Shown here one piece after another: positions 34,798 through 44,213 of a stretch of DNA of 64,000 bases. This stretch comes from Candidatus Rifleibacteriota bacterium (lineage in GTDB: Bacteria > Riflebacteria > Ozemobacteria > Ozemobacterales > Ozemobacteraceae): positions 1-64,000 of the forward strand of contig JAKQQP010000385.1 of assembly GCA_029564115.1 (NCBI GenBank). The letters are read 5' to 3'. Position 1 is the first letter of the stretch. Each line of letters starts with the position of its first letter. Below the pieces are notes generated by a model, which saw only the letters and a list, made by a program, of their open reading frames with translations, did not search any database and was not told the DNA's origin. The position numbers and the translations under genes are program-made.

Positions 34798-36588
34798 TCA
34801 ATGAGTCGAATTAATGGCTGCAAGAAGATCAGGCCACAACGTTTCTCGGGCAAAATCGAGAAAGAAATACGAAGACGGTGACATGCCCGCAAAGTCAGTC
34901 GCCCAGGTCGCTTTATCGGGAAAAGTGATTGAAATACCAGCGGCACCGGGAAAATGGCTGTGAGAATGGTATTCAGCTATGATCAGCCCTGGGAACTCAC
35001 GCAGCAGATTTTCAGTTTCGATTCTGGCGGTAGTCAAAGGGCCGTAAGCATGAGTAACAAAGCTTTTCAGATCACGCATTTCAGCTTGTTCAAAAGCCTG
35101 TATCACATATTTTTTTTCGCCTTCTTCGACGTGATACTCGAGACTGTCACGTAAATTACCCAGAACCGTGGCATAAAGCTCTATTTCATCGTTGATTTTG
35201 ATGAACCAGCTGTGCAATTGCTGCATAAACGCAGGAAGTGATGAATTGCGAATCAGAGAAATTGTCACCGGCTGCTGCAAAATCCCTTCAAGATATTTTT
35301 TGCGATATTCTTCGCAGATTATTTTGCCAAGTGCTTCTCCGTCAAGGCCAGAAACTGCAGTTTCCCTGAGCCGTCTGCCAATCTGTCTGTATGGCAACCC
35401 CGTAGCGGGCACAAAAGCCTGAGAGAAAAGAGTAGTCGCAGCACAGTTTCTGAACTGCCAGGCGACTTCAATACTGCCCATGCTGCAGGCGTCAAAAGCA
35501 AGCAGTTCAAGAGGCCGGCGGCTGCCATCAAAATTTTCGGCGGCTGCGGCAATATATGCAGCAATTTCAATCGGGCTGCCAACTTTGTCAGCGCTGTTAT
35601 CAACAATAAGCGATCGGCGCAGGCCCGCCGAATTTTTCCAGCCATCGGCGTGAGAACTGATAACCATTGAATAACGTCTGGCAGGAAAAGCCCGGCGTGC
35701 CCAGAGAATAAAGTCAGCGATCAATTCTCCGGAACCCGAGTCATACTCTCCGAGGGCAGCTAACTCGACAACTTTTTTATCTGTGAGCATCAGCCTTTTA
35801 CAGCCCTCGACAGGCGAGTCTGATTGAACAAGAATTTGCATACCCGCCGGCAGGCCAGCTTCTGCGATATCTTCGATGTTCGTGTTTATAAATGTTGCCA
35901 GACTGTTATCACCGGCCATGTGCAGTAAAAGCACATGCTCATTTGGGTAAGCGCCAGAATTTCCAAGATGCAGCGAATCAGCCATAGCTGTGTAAGCGGC
36001 TTTAACTTCTGGAATCTGGTCTAGAGGCTGAGAGACAAGCTTGTCAGGAAATTTTTCGAGAACTTCAGCGATTCGTTCTACTGTATTGTCAATATGCTCG
36101 GCCTTCAATTCTTCGGGGCGGATGCGGCGACCATAACGCTCTCGCAGAGAGCGTGCAATCATAGATCTGGCGGTTGAGCGCAAATCGATAGTCACAGCAA
36201 CTTCGCCGTAGAGACCTGCAGAATTGGCCGCCATCCATTCAAGAACGAGATTTCGATGAACTGCATGTCGACAAAAAATAACGACCTGATCTCTGATGCT
36301 TACGGGTTGAAGCGAAAATCGGCCATACTCATCGGCGTTGACCGGCCCTGACAAATCGTCTTGAATCGTCAGGGAAAAAGGCCTCAGATCGGCAATCGAA
36401 GGCGTTATTCCACCGAGATCGCTATGCATGGCGACATCAGAAAGATTGATCACTCCCGAAAGCCTCAAATCGGTAGGCACGGGAAAATTAAAAATCAGGG
36501 TCGGTTTCGATTCGCCAGAACAGCCCACAAAAACGATTGCCAGCATCGAGATCAGAAAAAGAACCTTGCGAGAAATTTTAACTTTCAT
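34798..36588 (-). CDS. Clostripain-family (C11) cysteine peptidase lipoprotein
   Basis: A 596-residue predicted lipoprotein: signal MKVKISRKVLFLISMLAIVF with lipobox VFVG-C23. Residues about 25-210 are an unrecognised, largely beta region then helices. The peptidase C11 domain starts near 217 (EHVLLLHMAGDNSLATFINT). The catalytic His lies in ISSHADGW (H313) and the catalytic Cys in LLAFDACSMGS (C368), the clostripain dyad. Clostripains cut after Arg or Lys and mature by self-cleavage. The ATG at 36588 was chosen for the signal peptide; no close ribosome site is visible (GAGAAGGGG lies about 16 bases away). It lies between serS and psd, probably cotranscribed with serS unless the hairpin between them ends that message. 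Confidence 0.88.
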   Translation of the reverse strand: MKVKISRKVLFLISMLAIVFVGCSGESKPTLIFNFPVPTDLRLSGVINLSDVAMHSDLGGITPSIADLRPFSLTIQDDLSGPVNADEYGRFSLQPVSIRDQVVIFCRHAVHRNLVLEWMAANSAGLYGEVAVTIDLRSTARSMIARSLRERYGRRIRPEELKAEHIDNTVERIAEVLEKFPDKLVSQPLDQIPEVKAAYTAMADSLHLGNSGAYPNEHVLLLHMAGDNSLATFINTNIEDIAEAGLPAGMQILVQSDSPVEGCKRLMLTDKKVVELAALGEYDSGSGELIADFILWARRAFPARRYSMVISSHADGWKNSAGLRRSLIVDNSADKVGSPIEIAAYIAAAAENFDGSRRPLELLAFDACSMGSIEVAWQFRNCAATTLFSQAFVPATGLPYRQIGRRLRETAVSGLDGEALGKIICEEYRKKYLEGILQQPVTISLIRNSSLPAFMQQLHSWFIKINDEIELYATVLGNLRDSLEYHVEEGEKKYVIQAFEQAEMRDLKSFVTHAYGPLTTARIETENLLREFPGLIIAEYHSHSHFPGAAGISITFPDKATWATDFAGMSPSSYFFLDFARETLWPDLLAAINSTH

Positions 36589-36618
36589 GTATTGCAGCAG
36601 CAGACCCCTTCTCGTATA

Positions 36619-36652
36619 ACAGGGCGACAACGAACACTCGCTGACGCCCTGT
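36619..36652 (-). repeat. Inverted repeat between serS and the C11 peptidase gene
   Basis: ACAGGGCG (36619-36626) and CGCCCTGT (36645-36652) form an 8-base stem with an 18-base loop just beyond serS. No T-run follows on either strand, so it is not a standard intrinsic terminator; it may be an mRNA 3'-end stabiliser or a Rho-independent remnant. It overlaps the longest reading frame of the peptidase gene. Confidence 0.4.
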
Positions 36653-36675
36653 AACAGCAGAATCTGTCAGAAATT

Positions 36676-38067
36676 TCAGCAACCCGGCTCCAGGTGAGTT
36701 TTGCCCCCCATGTATGGGCGCAAAACTTCAGGAATGCATACTCTGCCGCCTTCATCCTGAAAATTCTCGAGAATTGCCAGCCAGGTGCGGCCAACAGCGA
36801 GACCTGAACCATTCAATGTATGAACGAACGCCGTTTTCGACTTGGCATCCGCGCCCTTGTATCTGATACCGGCACGACGCGCCTGAAAGTCTTCAAAATT
36901 ACTGCAAGAGCTGATTTCGCGGTAGGTATTCTGAGATGGCAACCAGACTTCTATATCGTAGGTCTTTGCCGCCGAAAAACCCAGATCGCCAGAACAAAGA
37001 GCAACCACCCGATAGGCGAGACCAAGCTGGCGCAGTATTTCTTCTGCATTATCAAGCAATTTTTCAAGCTCTTCATAAGAGTCTTCAGGTCTGCAAAATT
37101 TAACCAGTTCAACTTTATCGAACTGATGCTGCCTGATCAAACCGCGTGTGTCACGGCCATAGCTTCCAGCTTCACTCCTAAAACAGGGAGTATAAGCGGT
37201 GTAGCGAAGAGTAAGCTCTGATTCTTTCAATATTTCATTGGCATGCAGGTTGGTAACCGGAACTTCAGCAGTTGGAATCAGGTAGTAATCGAGCCCCTGA
37301 AGTTTAAACAGATCCTGTTCAAACTTCGGCAACTGCCCGGTACCTTTCATTGATTCGGCATTTACCATGAATGGCGGAAGTATTTCACGATAACCGTGCT
37401 TTTGAGTGTGAGTATCGAGCATAAAATTGATCAGAGCACGCTCAAGTCTAGCGCCTTCACCGCTCAACACCGAAAATCTGGAACCGGTAAGCTTGGCAGC
37501 CCGGTCAAAATCAAGAATGCCAAGACTTGCGCCAAGATCGACGTGATCTTTTACCTGAAAACGAAACTCAGGCGCCTTTCCGAATTTTCTGATTTCAATA
37601 TTTGCGGTTTCGTCGCGCCCAGCAGGGGTTGTAGCGTGCGGCACATTCGGAATGGTCAAAAGCATTGCGCTCAGCTTCTGATCTATCGCTTCAAGACTTG
37701 TCTCAAGCTCTTTTATCTGATTACCGACTTCTTTCATCCCGGCAAAAAGATCTTCACACGGCTCTTTGGCAACCTTGCGGCGACCGATTTCCTTGTTAAC
37801 ATTGTTACGTTCGGCCTGAAGGCCTTCAACTCTGCCGATGAGCTCTCGTCGTTGAGCATCGAGTTCTTCAAGAGGCTGAAGCTTGTCGATAACCACTTTT
37901 GAAGCATTATCGACAAGTGCTTCAAGTATTTTGCCAGGTTCACTCGGGTTCCCGGCTTCCTGAAGGATTGTTTTATTGACAGCGTTTTCCAGTGAGGCAT
38001 CGCCACGTTTGATCATGGCAGCCTTGAAAAGATCGGGGTTGGAGCGAATCCATTTGATGTCGAGCAT
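36676..38067 (-). CDS. serS: Seryl-tRNA synthetase
   Basis: Charges tRNA-Ser (and tRNA-Sec) with serine. Class II motif 2 is [20 protein letters not shown] and motif 3 is [19 protein letters not shown]. The N-terminal coiled-coil arm that grips the tRNA long variable arm is present, preceded by about 35 extra residues between KRG (about 24) and LDAQRRELI (about 68). The protein is 463 residues, versus about 425-430 usually. The start [15 protein letters not shown] at 38067 fits the family; GGAGG lies 13 bases upstream, rather far. It follows the aminotransferase gene in the same direction. Confidence 0.96.
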   Translation of the reverse strand: MLDIKWIRSNPDLFKAAMIKRGDASLENAVNKTILQEAGNPSEPGKILEALVDNASKVVIDKLQPLEELDAQRRELIGRVEGLQAERNNVNKEIGRRKVAKEPCEDLFAGMKEVGNQIKELETSLEAIDQKLSAMLLTIPNVPHATTPAGRDETANIEIRKFGKAPEFRFQVKDHVDLGASLGILDFDRAAKLTGSRFSVLSGEGARLERALINFMLDTHTQKHGYREILPPFMVNAESMKGTGQLPKFEQDLFKLQGLDYYLIPTAEVPVTNLHANEILKESELTLRYTAYTPCFRSEAGSYGRDTRGLIRQHQFDKVELVKFCRPEDSYEELEKLLDNAEEILRQLGLAYRVVALCSGDLGFSAAKTYDIEVWLPSQNTYREISSCSNFEDFQARRAGIRYKGADAKSKTAFVHTLNGSGLAVGRTWLAILENFQDEGGRVCIPEVLRPYMGGKTHLEPGC

Positions 38068-38177
38068 GAGTTTAACGATGCCTCCGTTATGAATGTTCAG
38101 GCGTGTAGGATACTCCTTTACCCCTGTTCTTTCAAGAGTGTTTGTTGCCGACAATGCGACAGGCGCCCGCGCTGAAA

Positions 38178-39467
38178 TCAGAGCATGGGTCTGACTTGAT
38201 TAGCCTTGAAGCACTTGAATGCCTTCAACGCTTCTGAAATTATCAGAATGCTTCGTCGCATTTTTTCGGGCGGAACTACCAGCGCCATACGTATTTCATT
38301 GCGCCCATGACCCGAATGCAGGTAAAAACTTCCGGCCGGGGTTACCGCTACGGTTTCGCCACCCATATTGAATTTTTCGAGCATAAAGTGACAAAATTCG
38401 GTCACGTCTTCAAATTCAGGAAATTTGACCATCACGTAGAAAGCACCGTTTGGCCTGGGAGCGACAACATGGGGCAGGTATTCTTTGATCGCTTCCATGG
38501 TTGCGTCGAGACGCTCCCGATAAGTCTGTCGAAGACTTTCAAGGTAGTCAGGACGGGCCAAAACAGCGTCGTAAGCGCCTGCGACACCATATTGCAACAA
38601 ATCAGAAACGCAGGCAACCGTGTGAGCATTGACCAGAGCGATCCGGTCAACTATTGGTTTACGACCGATAACAAAGCCAATTCTGACACCACAAAGCGAA
38701 AAAGACTTGCTCGCAGAGTCTACGACAATCATCAAATTTTTCAGTTTTTCGTTGAGCTCGTCGTTTTCAAGGTCGATCTGCAGAACGCTGAACGCTTCTT
38801 CGTCGCCCAGGATCATCTCGCGGTAAACTTCGTCGCTTATGAGAAAAATGTCATTTTTAACGCAGACGCGTGCCAGGCGCTCCATCTCAACTTTGGTAAA
38901 AATTTTGCCGGAGGGGTTATTCGGGCTGTTCACCAGAATAGCCTTGGTTTTAGGGGTTATCAGCTTCTCAATTTCCTCTTCTGAGGGAAGAGCAAAACCC
39001 TGTTCGGCGGTTGTGGGAATAGTCTTCAAAACACCGCCGGCAACAGCCAGGAAACCCATATATGGAGAGAAAAAAGGTTCGATCGTCAAAATTTCATCGC
39101 CGGGGTTACATATTGCCAGAAAAGTATTGTTGAGGGCGTGCGAAGCGCCCATGGTGACGAGAATGTTATCGGTGTCGACCACAAGGTGCGGAACACCACG
39201 TCGGTCAAAATAATGGTTCAGGTATCTGGCAAATGTTTCACGGAGGTATTTTTCGCCTATGTAAGGTGAATAATTGATCTGGCCGGTCTGGGCTTTGCGA
39301 TTTATCGCTTCGGCAAATTCGGGGATACATTCGACGTCTGGTTGCCCGATATTCAGCTCATAAACAATCTTTCCGTGAGCAACGAGTTCTTTGGCAATAG
39401 CCATCATTTTGCGAATCGGGCTTGGGGCAAGATGTTTCACACGCTCGGCATATTTTTCTTCAAACAT
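38178..39467 (-). CDS. PLP-dependent aminotransferase, class I/II
   Basis: A 429-residue fold-type I aminotransferase of the aspartate aminotransferase group. It has the N-terminal substrate arm [21 protein letters not shown] with the Asn that contacts PLP, DEVYRE, the Schiff-base lysine in [15 protein letters not shown], and the C-terminal carboxylate-binding Arg in NEIRMAL. GGGAAGG lies 7 bases before the ATG. The amino-acid partner (aspartate, alanine or aromatic) cannot be told from sequence. It is upstream of serS, with which it is probably cotranscribed. Confidence 0.9.
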   Translation of the reverse strand: MFEEKYAERVKHLAPSPIRKMMAIAKELVAHGKIVYELNIGQPDVECIPEFAEAINRKAQTGQINYSPYIGEKYLRETFARYLNHYFDRRGVPHLVVDTDNILVTMGASHALNNTFLAICNPGDEILTIEPFFSPYMGFLAVAGGVLKTIPTTAEQGFALPSEEEIEKLITPKTKAILVNSPNNPSGKIFTKVEMERLARVCVKNDIFLISDEVYREMILGDEEAFSVLQIDLENDELNEKLKNLMIVVDSASKSFSLCGVRIGFVIGRKPIVDRIALVNAHTVACVSDLLQYGVAGAYDAVLARPDYLESLRQTYRERLDATMEAIKEYLPHVVAPRPNGAFYVMVKFPEFEDVTEFCHFMLEKFNMGGETVAVTPAGSFYLHSGHGRNEIRMALVVPPEKMRRSILIISEALKAFKCFKANQVRPML

Positions 39468-39596
39468 ACGTAAACCTTCCCTTTTATATTTTCTATTTTG
39501 GTGCGGTTCATTTTAACCGCTTTTAACGCAAAAAACAATAGCGAAAAGACGGGCAGCATCGAGCGATATAAGCATTCTTGGCGGTTTTAAACAGTA

Positions 39597-40286
39597 TCAG
39601 GCCAGCAGTTCGCTATCGTTGTCCTTCAATGCTCCATAGACGGAGAAAGTATCTTTCAACAGGGTTCCCCATTGTTCGGGTGGCAGCTTGGCGCCGCGAT
39701 GAATTATCAGAGAATCGTTTTGTGCTTCAACCTGAGCGTCCGTGCCAGCAAATTTCATGAAAGCTTTTCTGATACGGTCATCAAAAAAACTGCGGGTTTC
39801 AGACTCAACCATTCCCTGAAGAACAAATGCTGAAGAGAAACGCTCGTCTTCGGGGAAGTTTATATCCTGACCACCAAAAAGTTTACCAAGATAGTCAAAA
39901 AAAGAGTTCTCACGACGCAGATAAAAATGGGGAAGGTTTAAATCCGGGTCGGTGATTATGCACAGTGTATATGAGTAATGAGTCTTGTTTTTGCCGCTGC
40001 CAGAAGCGTAATTGTAGTCTGTAAGCACCACTTTCACGCCATCACGCACGCCAACCATGACATTGCGATTTTCATGAGAATGGCCGCGTTTGAAAATGTT
40101 TAAATGAGCGAACCTGTCTCTTATCGAATTATCACGATCAACGTAGGTAAAACCCATTTTCGGGGCCATTGCCTTGAGGGTATCACAGCGCTTCTTTTCC
40201 TGGTAAATAATATAGCCCACGACAAATATAAAAAAGAAAAACACACCGAAAAACATCACAAATTCAAAAACTTCAAGCCAATCCAT
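39597..40286 (-). CDS. Membrane-anchored protein of unknown function
   Basis: A 229-residue protein with one N-terminal membrane helix rich in Phe ([20 protein letters not shown], about 7-27) and a cytoplasmic domain of about 200 residues (ASGSGKNKTHYSYTLCIITD, LPHFYLRRE and others). This looks like the DUF3137-type domain that reads as a polar alpha/beta sheet. No catalytic motif seen. AGAGG lies 6 bases before the ATG. A possible short membrane ORF ends 9 bases upstream. Confidence 0.7.
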   Translation of the reverse strand: MDWLEVFEFVMFFGVFFFFIFVVGYIIYQEKKRCDTLKAMAPKMGFTYVDRDNSIRDRFAHLNIFKRGHSHENRNVMVGVRDGVKVVLTDYNYASGSGKNKTHYSYTLCIITDPDLNLPHFYLRRENSFFDYLGKLFGGQDINFPEDERFSSAFVLQGMVESETRSFFDDRIRKAFMKFAGTDAQVEAQNDSLIIHRGAKLPPEQWGTLLKDTFSVYGALKDNDSELLA

Positions 40287-40295
40287 GCGGTACCT

Positions 40296-40424
40296 CTATC
40301 TTTTTGTATGATCCATTTCACATTCACAGCAAAACTGATAAAAATCGACAATCCTGCGCAAAGTATAAATCGCCACGAGCGCAATTACAATCATAAAACG
40401 TCGCTCTGAAGCAAACACAAACAT
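40296..40424 (-). CDS. Possible short membrane protein
   Basis: A 42-residue frame (MFVFASERRFMIVIALVAIY, then TLRRIVDFYQFCCECEMDHTKR) with one hydrophobic helix and a Cys-containing tail. GGCGGAAAG lies just before the ATG, and the stop is 9 bases before the next gene, as in an operon. The frame could be chance; a longer version from 40481 has a less protein-like start. Confidence 0.35.
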   Translation of the reverse strand: MFVFASERRFMIVIALVAIYTLRRIVDFYQFCCECEMDHTKR

Positions 40425-40510
40425 TCTTTCCGCCAGATTGAAAAAGCAGGCCAGCCAAATGTCTGACCTGCCAGCAAACAAATAAATACACGTGATAAAC
40501 GCGTTAGCGA

Positions 40511-41893
40511 TTATTTTATCTGTGAATCCTCTGCTACAGAGGATGGTTCGGCAACAATTACCTTCACTTCTTCTGGTGAACGCCGCAATTTGCGCATAAA
40601 AGCGACAAAGGCATCATCGAGTTCAGCACTGATATCTATCAATTCACCCTTCATCAGCAAACTCTGACTCGCACCCTTGCGCATGCCAAGCCAGATGTTG
40701 ATTTTTTCCGCGTTAGTCCGCAATTCGATGTTGCGGCATTTATCCTTGTCATGCAAGCCGTAGGCTTCAAGATTTTCAGCCGGGGCAAACGAATTCACCC
40801 TCGATCTGACAAGTGAATTCACAAAATTTTTCACGTCAGCGTCGTTAATTTTCTGAATCCCGACCATCCAGCCCGTATCTTTCTTTTCAATGGTGATAGA
40901 ACCGGTCGCATCTGTTACCGTCATTTCAGTAAGCTCCGAAAGAGCCGGAATGTGCAGGAATTTTTCTCGCAGGTCGGTCAGGCGCAAGCGCAGACTATTC
41001 ACCATAGAATTTTGTGCCGCGTGAACTGCCTTGTCACCAGCGATTCTGACGAAGGTTTCGACGCCAGTCATTTCGCCGGCTTCAAACCCGAATTCTCGGT
41101 TTTCAGCGGCAACAAGCCTGATTTTCAGGCTTGGGCTGGCAAAACCATATATTTCGGTATTTTCCGGGTGGTCTTCTACAAAACGAGAAACTCTGATATT
41201 CTGCAGGTTTTGCAGCAACTCTGCGACAACAACCCCATCAGCAGGGAGTTTTACTGGCGACTCGATCTGCCAGTCAGAAAGAGAAGCGCTCTGCCTCAAT
41301 TCAATTTTTCCATCCTGAGATTCGATAGTTATAGAACTGACCTGACCGAAGTCTTCGATGAACAGCTGACGGTCACGAAGATCCTCAAGGGCTCTGGCAA
41401 AAGAACCGCTTATGTAGCCGGGCACCATGAATATTCTTGCATCGCCTTTTTTTTGCAGGTAATAAGAATTGCCAACCTGACTTTTAGAGCCAAGTTTGAG
41501 TTCAGAAACACCGCTGGCAGTTTCTATCATAACAGCAGGCGCGTTGGCATCGATGCCGAAAACCGCCGTATCCGTAGCATTTTCGACAACAACGAGTTCA
41601 GATTTCAGTTCGGCAAAATGCCTGGCAATGCCATCTGCCTCATTTTTATCACTTCTAAACTCTGCCGGAACAGTAATTCGACTTTTGCCATCGGCATACT
41701 CAACCTTCAACTCGATATCTTCCCCTGTTTTCCAGGCGATCGAAGTTATTTCTCCGGCACTGCAGTTTAGAATAGATAAAGGCTTCTGAGCACCCGGCGC
41801 CAGAATTTCATCAGTTTCGTAATAATTTGCATACACCAACAACAGCATCAGAATTACAAAAGCGGCCAGTGTTGGCGCAAATCTCTTTTTCAC
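40511..41893 (-). CDS. DUF4340 protein of a Gld-like ABC operon
   Basis: A 460-residue protein with an N-terminal anchor (TLAAFVILMLLLVYANYY) followed by two similar exported beta-rich halves of the DUF4340 type. Examples are ELKLGSKSQVGNSYYLQKKG with DLRDRQLFIEDFGQVSSITI, and LRLTDLREKFLHIP with MTVTDATGSITIEK. DUF4340 proteins are regularly encoded with GldG-like ABC transporters. The GTG at 41891-41893 was chosen because AAGGAG lies 9 bases upstream; a TTG two codons earlier is too near. It follows the GldG-like gene almost without a gap and ends the operon. Confidence 0.88.
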   Translation of the reverse strand: MKKRFAPTLAAFVILMLLLVYANYYETDEILAPGAQKPLSILNCSAGEITSIAWKTGEDIELKVEYADGKSRITVPAEFRSDKNEADGIARHFAELKSELVVVENATDTAVFGIDANAPAVMIETASGVSELKLGSKSQVGNSYYLQKKGDARIFMVPGYISGSFARALEDLRDRQLFIEDFGQVSSITIESQDGKIELRQSASLSDWQIESPVKLPADGVVVAELLQNLQNIRVSRFVEDHPENTEIYGFASPSLKIRLVAAENREFGFEAGEMTGVETFVRIAGDKAVHAAQNSMVNSLRLRLTDLREKFLHIPALSELTEMTVTDATGSITIEKKDTGWMVGIQKINDADVKNFVNSLVRSRVNSFAPAENLEAYGLHDKDKCRNIELRTNAEKINIWLGMRKGASQSLLMKGELIDISAELDDAFVAFMRKLRRSPEEVKVIVAEPSSVAEDSQIK

Positions 41894-41895
41894 TG

Positions 41896-43497
41896 TCAAA
41901 CTCTCCTTCTGATCAGATAGACGAAAACTCCCAGCATTACAATAAATGCCGGAGCACCAAAAACACAGATCGAAAATATTTTTCCGGCATCGTTTTCGTC
42001 AAAAACTATACGTGGCATTTCAAGCACTCTGGGGCGTATTGAAATCTGCCTGTTTTGCCCAACGAGCCAGTTTAAGCTATTTATGAAAACATCTCGATTC
42101 GCCAGGGTGCCAATATAGGCATTGGAAAAGAAATCTGAGTCGCCGTAAATCAAAGCCCTTGAGCCGGAGGCGACATCGGTTCTTTCAATTGCAACAGCCA
42201 GATTCAGTGGCCCGCGAATATCGCGACCGTTTTCAAAAGCGATATCGATCGTTTCCCCCTCTTTAAGCTGGCGCTTGGCCCATGAATTCTCGATCGACTT
42301 CAGAACGGGCGTCAATTTCAAGCCTTCTTTGCTGTCAGTGGTCAGGCTGCGGCAATGAAACATCAGCCCGAGCATGTTTTTGTCTTTTATCGGTTTGACA
42401 ATGGGGTGCTCTGCAAAATCTGGAGCAACCGTCCAGTAATTCCGACCAATTCCGCGGGGGTCGACAACAATATCGTTGTTGGCCAGAACAGCAAACTCGC
42501 TGAGAATAAAGCTTTCAAGTTTTTCCAGCTTGCGACCCGGGTCAAGAGCGATTGCCAGATGACCTTTTCCTGATCTGACATAGGTCTTCAGTCTTTCAAT
42601 TTCAGTGTCGAGCAGATCCTGCTGAGGGTTAACAATCACCAGAACCGACACGCTATCATCGATATCGCTTTCGATAAGGCTTGCTTCGACCACGTTGAAA
42701 TTTTCTTTTACAAGCAGTTCGTTTACGCCGGCCAGATCTCCAGGTTTGAAACCCGTAATTGCAGCTTCACCGTGACCTTTGGAAAAAGCGATCGTGCGCC
42801 TGATACCACTGGTTACGTTCAAGATTGCCGAAGTCAGTATCTGTTCGCCCATAAACTCAGGCTTTTTATCTGGGTCACCAAGCTGACCGGGCATATTGAA
42901 AAGATCGTTGCCCATAATATCCTGGCGACTGGACTCGCACTGCACTACAAGAGTGCCGAGCGAAGTGACGTTCATTGCCCTTGTCGTAACCGGATCCCGC
43001 ATCGGATCGACCATTGTAAAAGAAAATCTATCGCTGTGGCGTCTGTATTCATGCAAAAAATCTCGTATCATCGCCTCTTCAGCGCTGCCCTTCGGGTAGA
43101 AGGCAGTAACTTTAACTTCTTTTTCGAGACTTCTGACCGTATTAACGGTCATGTCGGCAAGCGAATACATGCCGCTGGCGGTAAAATCATACCTGAAATT
43201 TCGTCTGAAGCCGATGTGCGACAGCACTACTCCAATACCGATGATTATCAGAATCAGAGCGAAATCGTTGATCCACAAAATTGTTTTGCGGCTGGTGAAA
43301 ATTTCTTTGGCCATGGCCGGGCGCATGATGAACGCTGCAACTGCAGTCAGAATACCGCCGGCAAGAGTCGCTGCGGCAGCATTCTCGCGGCTCGGAAAGT
43401 TTAGATAAAGCAGCCCTGCAAATATCAATATCCCGAGGGAGAGTATCAAAAGGATATATGGCAGCACCGGAATCTTGAATTTACGTTTGTCTTGCAT
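41896..43497 (-). CDS. GldG-like ABC-transporter auxiliary protein
   Basis: A 533-residue protein with three N-terminal membrane helices in the first 100 residues (for example ILLILSLGILIFAGLLYL). A large extracytoplasmic domain of the GldG/ABC_transp_aux type follows (VKVTAFYPKGSAEEAMIRDF, FSKGHGEAAI, NPQQDLLDTEIERLKTYVRS), then one C-terminal helix. GldG works with the GldA/F transporter in gliding bacteroidetes, but homologous sets occur in many phyla without gliding. The ATG at 43497 has GGAGG 8 bases upstream; the longer frame has no such site. It is the third gene of the operon. Confidence 0.9.
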   Translation of the reverse strand: MQDKRKFKIPVLPYILLILSLGILIFAGLLYLNFPSRENAAAATLAGGILTAVAAFIMRPAMAKEIFTSRKTILWINDFALILIIIGIGVVLSHIGFRRNFRYDFTASGMYSLADMTVNTVRSLEKEVKVTAFYPKGSAEEAMIRDFLHEYRRHSDRFSFTMVDPMRDPVTTRAMNVTSLGTLVVQCESSRQDIMGNDLFNMPGQLGDPDKKPEFMGEQILTSAILNVTSGIRRTIAFSKGHGEAAITGFKPGDLAGVNELLVKENFNVVEASLIESDIDDSVSVLVIVNPQQDLLDTEIERLKTYVRSGKGHLAIALDPGRKLEKLESFILSEFAVLANNDIVVDPRGIGRNYWTVAPDFAEHPIVKPIKDKNMLGLMFHCRSLTTDSKEGLKLTPVLKSIENSWAKRQLKEGETIDIAFENGRDIRGPLNLAVAIERTDVASGSRALIYGDSDFFSNAYIGTLANRDVFINSLNWLVGQNRQISIRPRVLEMPRIVFDENDAGKIFSICVFGAPAFIVMLGVFVYLIRRRV

Positions 43498-43502
43498 CGT
43501 TC

Positions 43503-44213
43503 TCACCTCCACCTATCGGATTCGAGCACTCTGGCCGCCAAAAACAGCCAGATCAAAGTGAACACCAGAAAAAAAACAACATTGCCCGAATCTACCACCC
43601 CGCGCAAAAACTCGGCGTAACGGTCAAATATTGACAGATTACCGAGAATTTCGCCGAAGGAGTTGTCAAAAACGTTTTTTGCCCAGCCAAACACCCAGAA
43701 AAGAATCAGGCCACCAAAGCTGATCATTGCCGCAATTATCTGGTTTTCTGTGAGAGTGCTTGCAAAAAGACCCAGCGAAATAAAGGCGGCACCAATGAGT
43801 ATCAGCCCGATATAACCACTATAAACCGGCCCCAGATCGAACTCTGTCGAATAAAACGAGAGAATGAGCGGATATTGCAGAGTCAGGGCGATAAGCACCA
43901 GATACAGCACAAAGCAGGCCAAAAACTTCCCGGCTATGATCTCAGCGGGCGAAACTGGCGAGGTAAGAAGCAGCTCTATGGTGCGACTTTTTTTCTCTTC
44001 GCTGATGAGCCGCATGGTCAAGACTGGCGAGGCCAGCAGCAGAATGAAGGCGGCATTGTAGAGCATGGGCTCGAGACTTGCGACCCGGCTTGAAACAAGA
44101 ATTACCCAGAACAGGTAACCCACAATCATCAGAAACGAAGCAAAAACAATGTAAGCGATTGGTGAAAAGAAGAAAGACTGCAGTTCTTTTTTCATCAGAG
44201 CAAAAATTTTCAT
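43503..44213 (-). CDS. ABC-2 type transporter permease (GldF-like)
   Basis: A 236-residue permease with six hydrophobic segments, starting MKIFALMKKELQSFFFSPIA, typical of the GldF-like ABC-2 family. The loop SEEKKSRTIELLLTSPVSPA, with its conserved TIE-x-LL-x-SPV, is the coupling region met by the ATPase. The start overlaps the ATPase stop by four bases (ATGA). Substrate is unknown. Confidence 0.92.
   Translation of the reverse strand: MKIFALMKKELQSFFFSPIAYIVFASFLMIVGYLFWVILVSSRVASLEPMLYNAAFILLLASPVLTMRLISEEKKSRTIELLLTSPVSPAEIIAGKFLACFVLYLVLIALTLQYPLILSFYSTEFDLGPVYSGYIGLILIGAAFISLGLFASTLTENQIIAAMISFGGLILFWVFGWAKNVFDNSFGEILGNLSIFDRYAEFLRGVVDSGNVVFFLVFTLIWLFLAARVLESDRWR

Noticed and set aside
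38155..38177. T-box leader before serS
   Set aside because: The gap to the upstream gene is too short and no T-box sequence is present.
39503..39520. GCGGTT-N6-AACCGC hairpin followed by TTTT, in front of the aminotransferase gene
   Set aside because: It points as a terminator on the plus strand where no gene precedes it; a leader hairpin of the minus-strand gene is possible but not supported.
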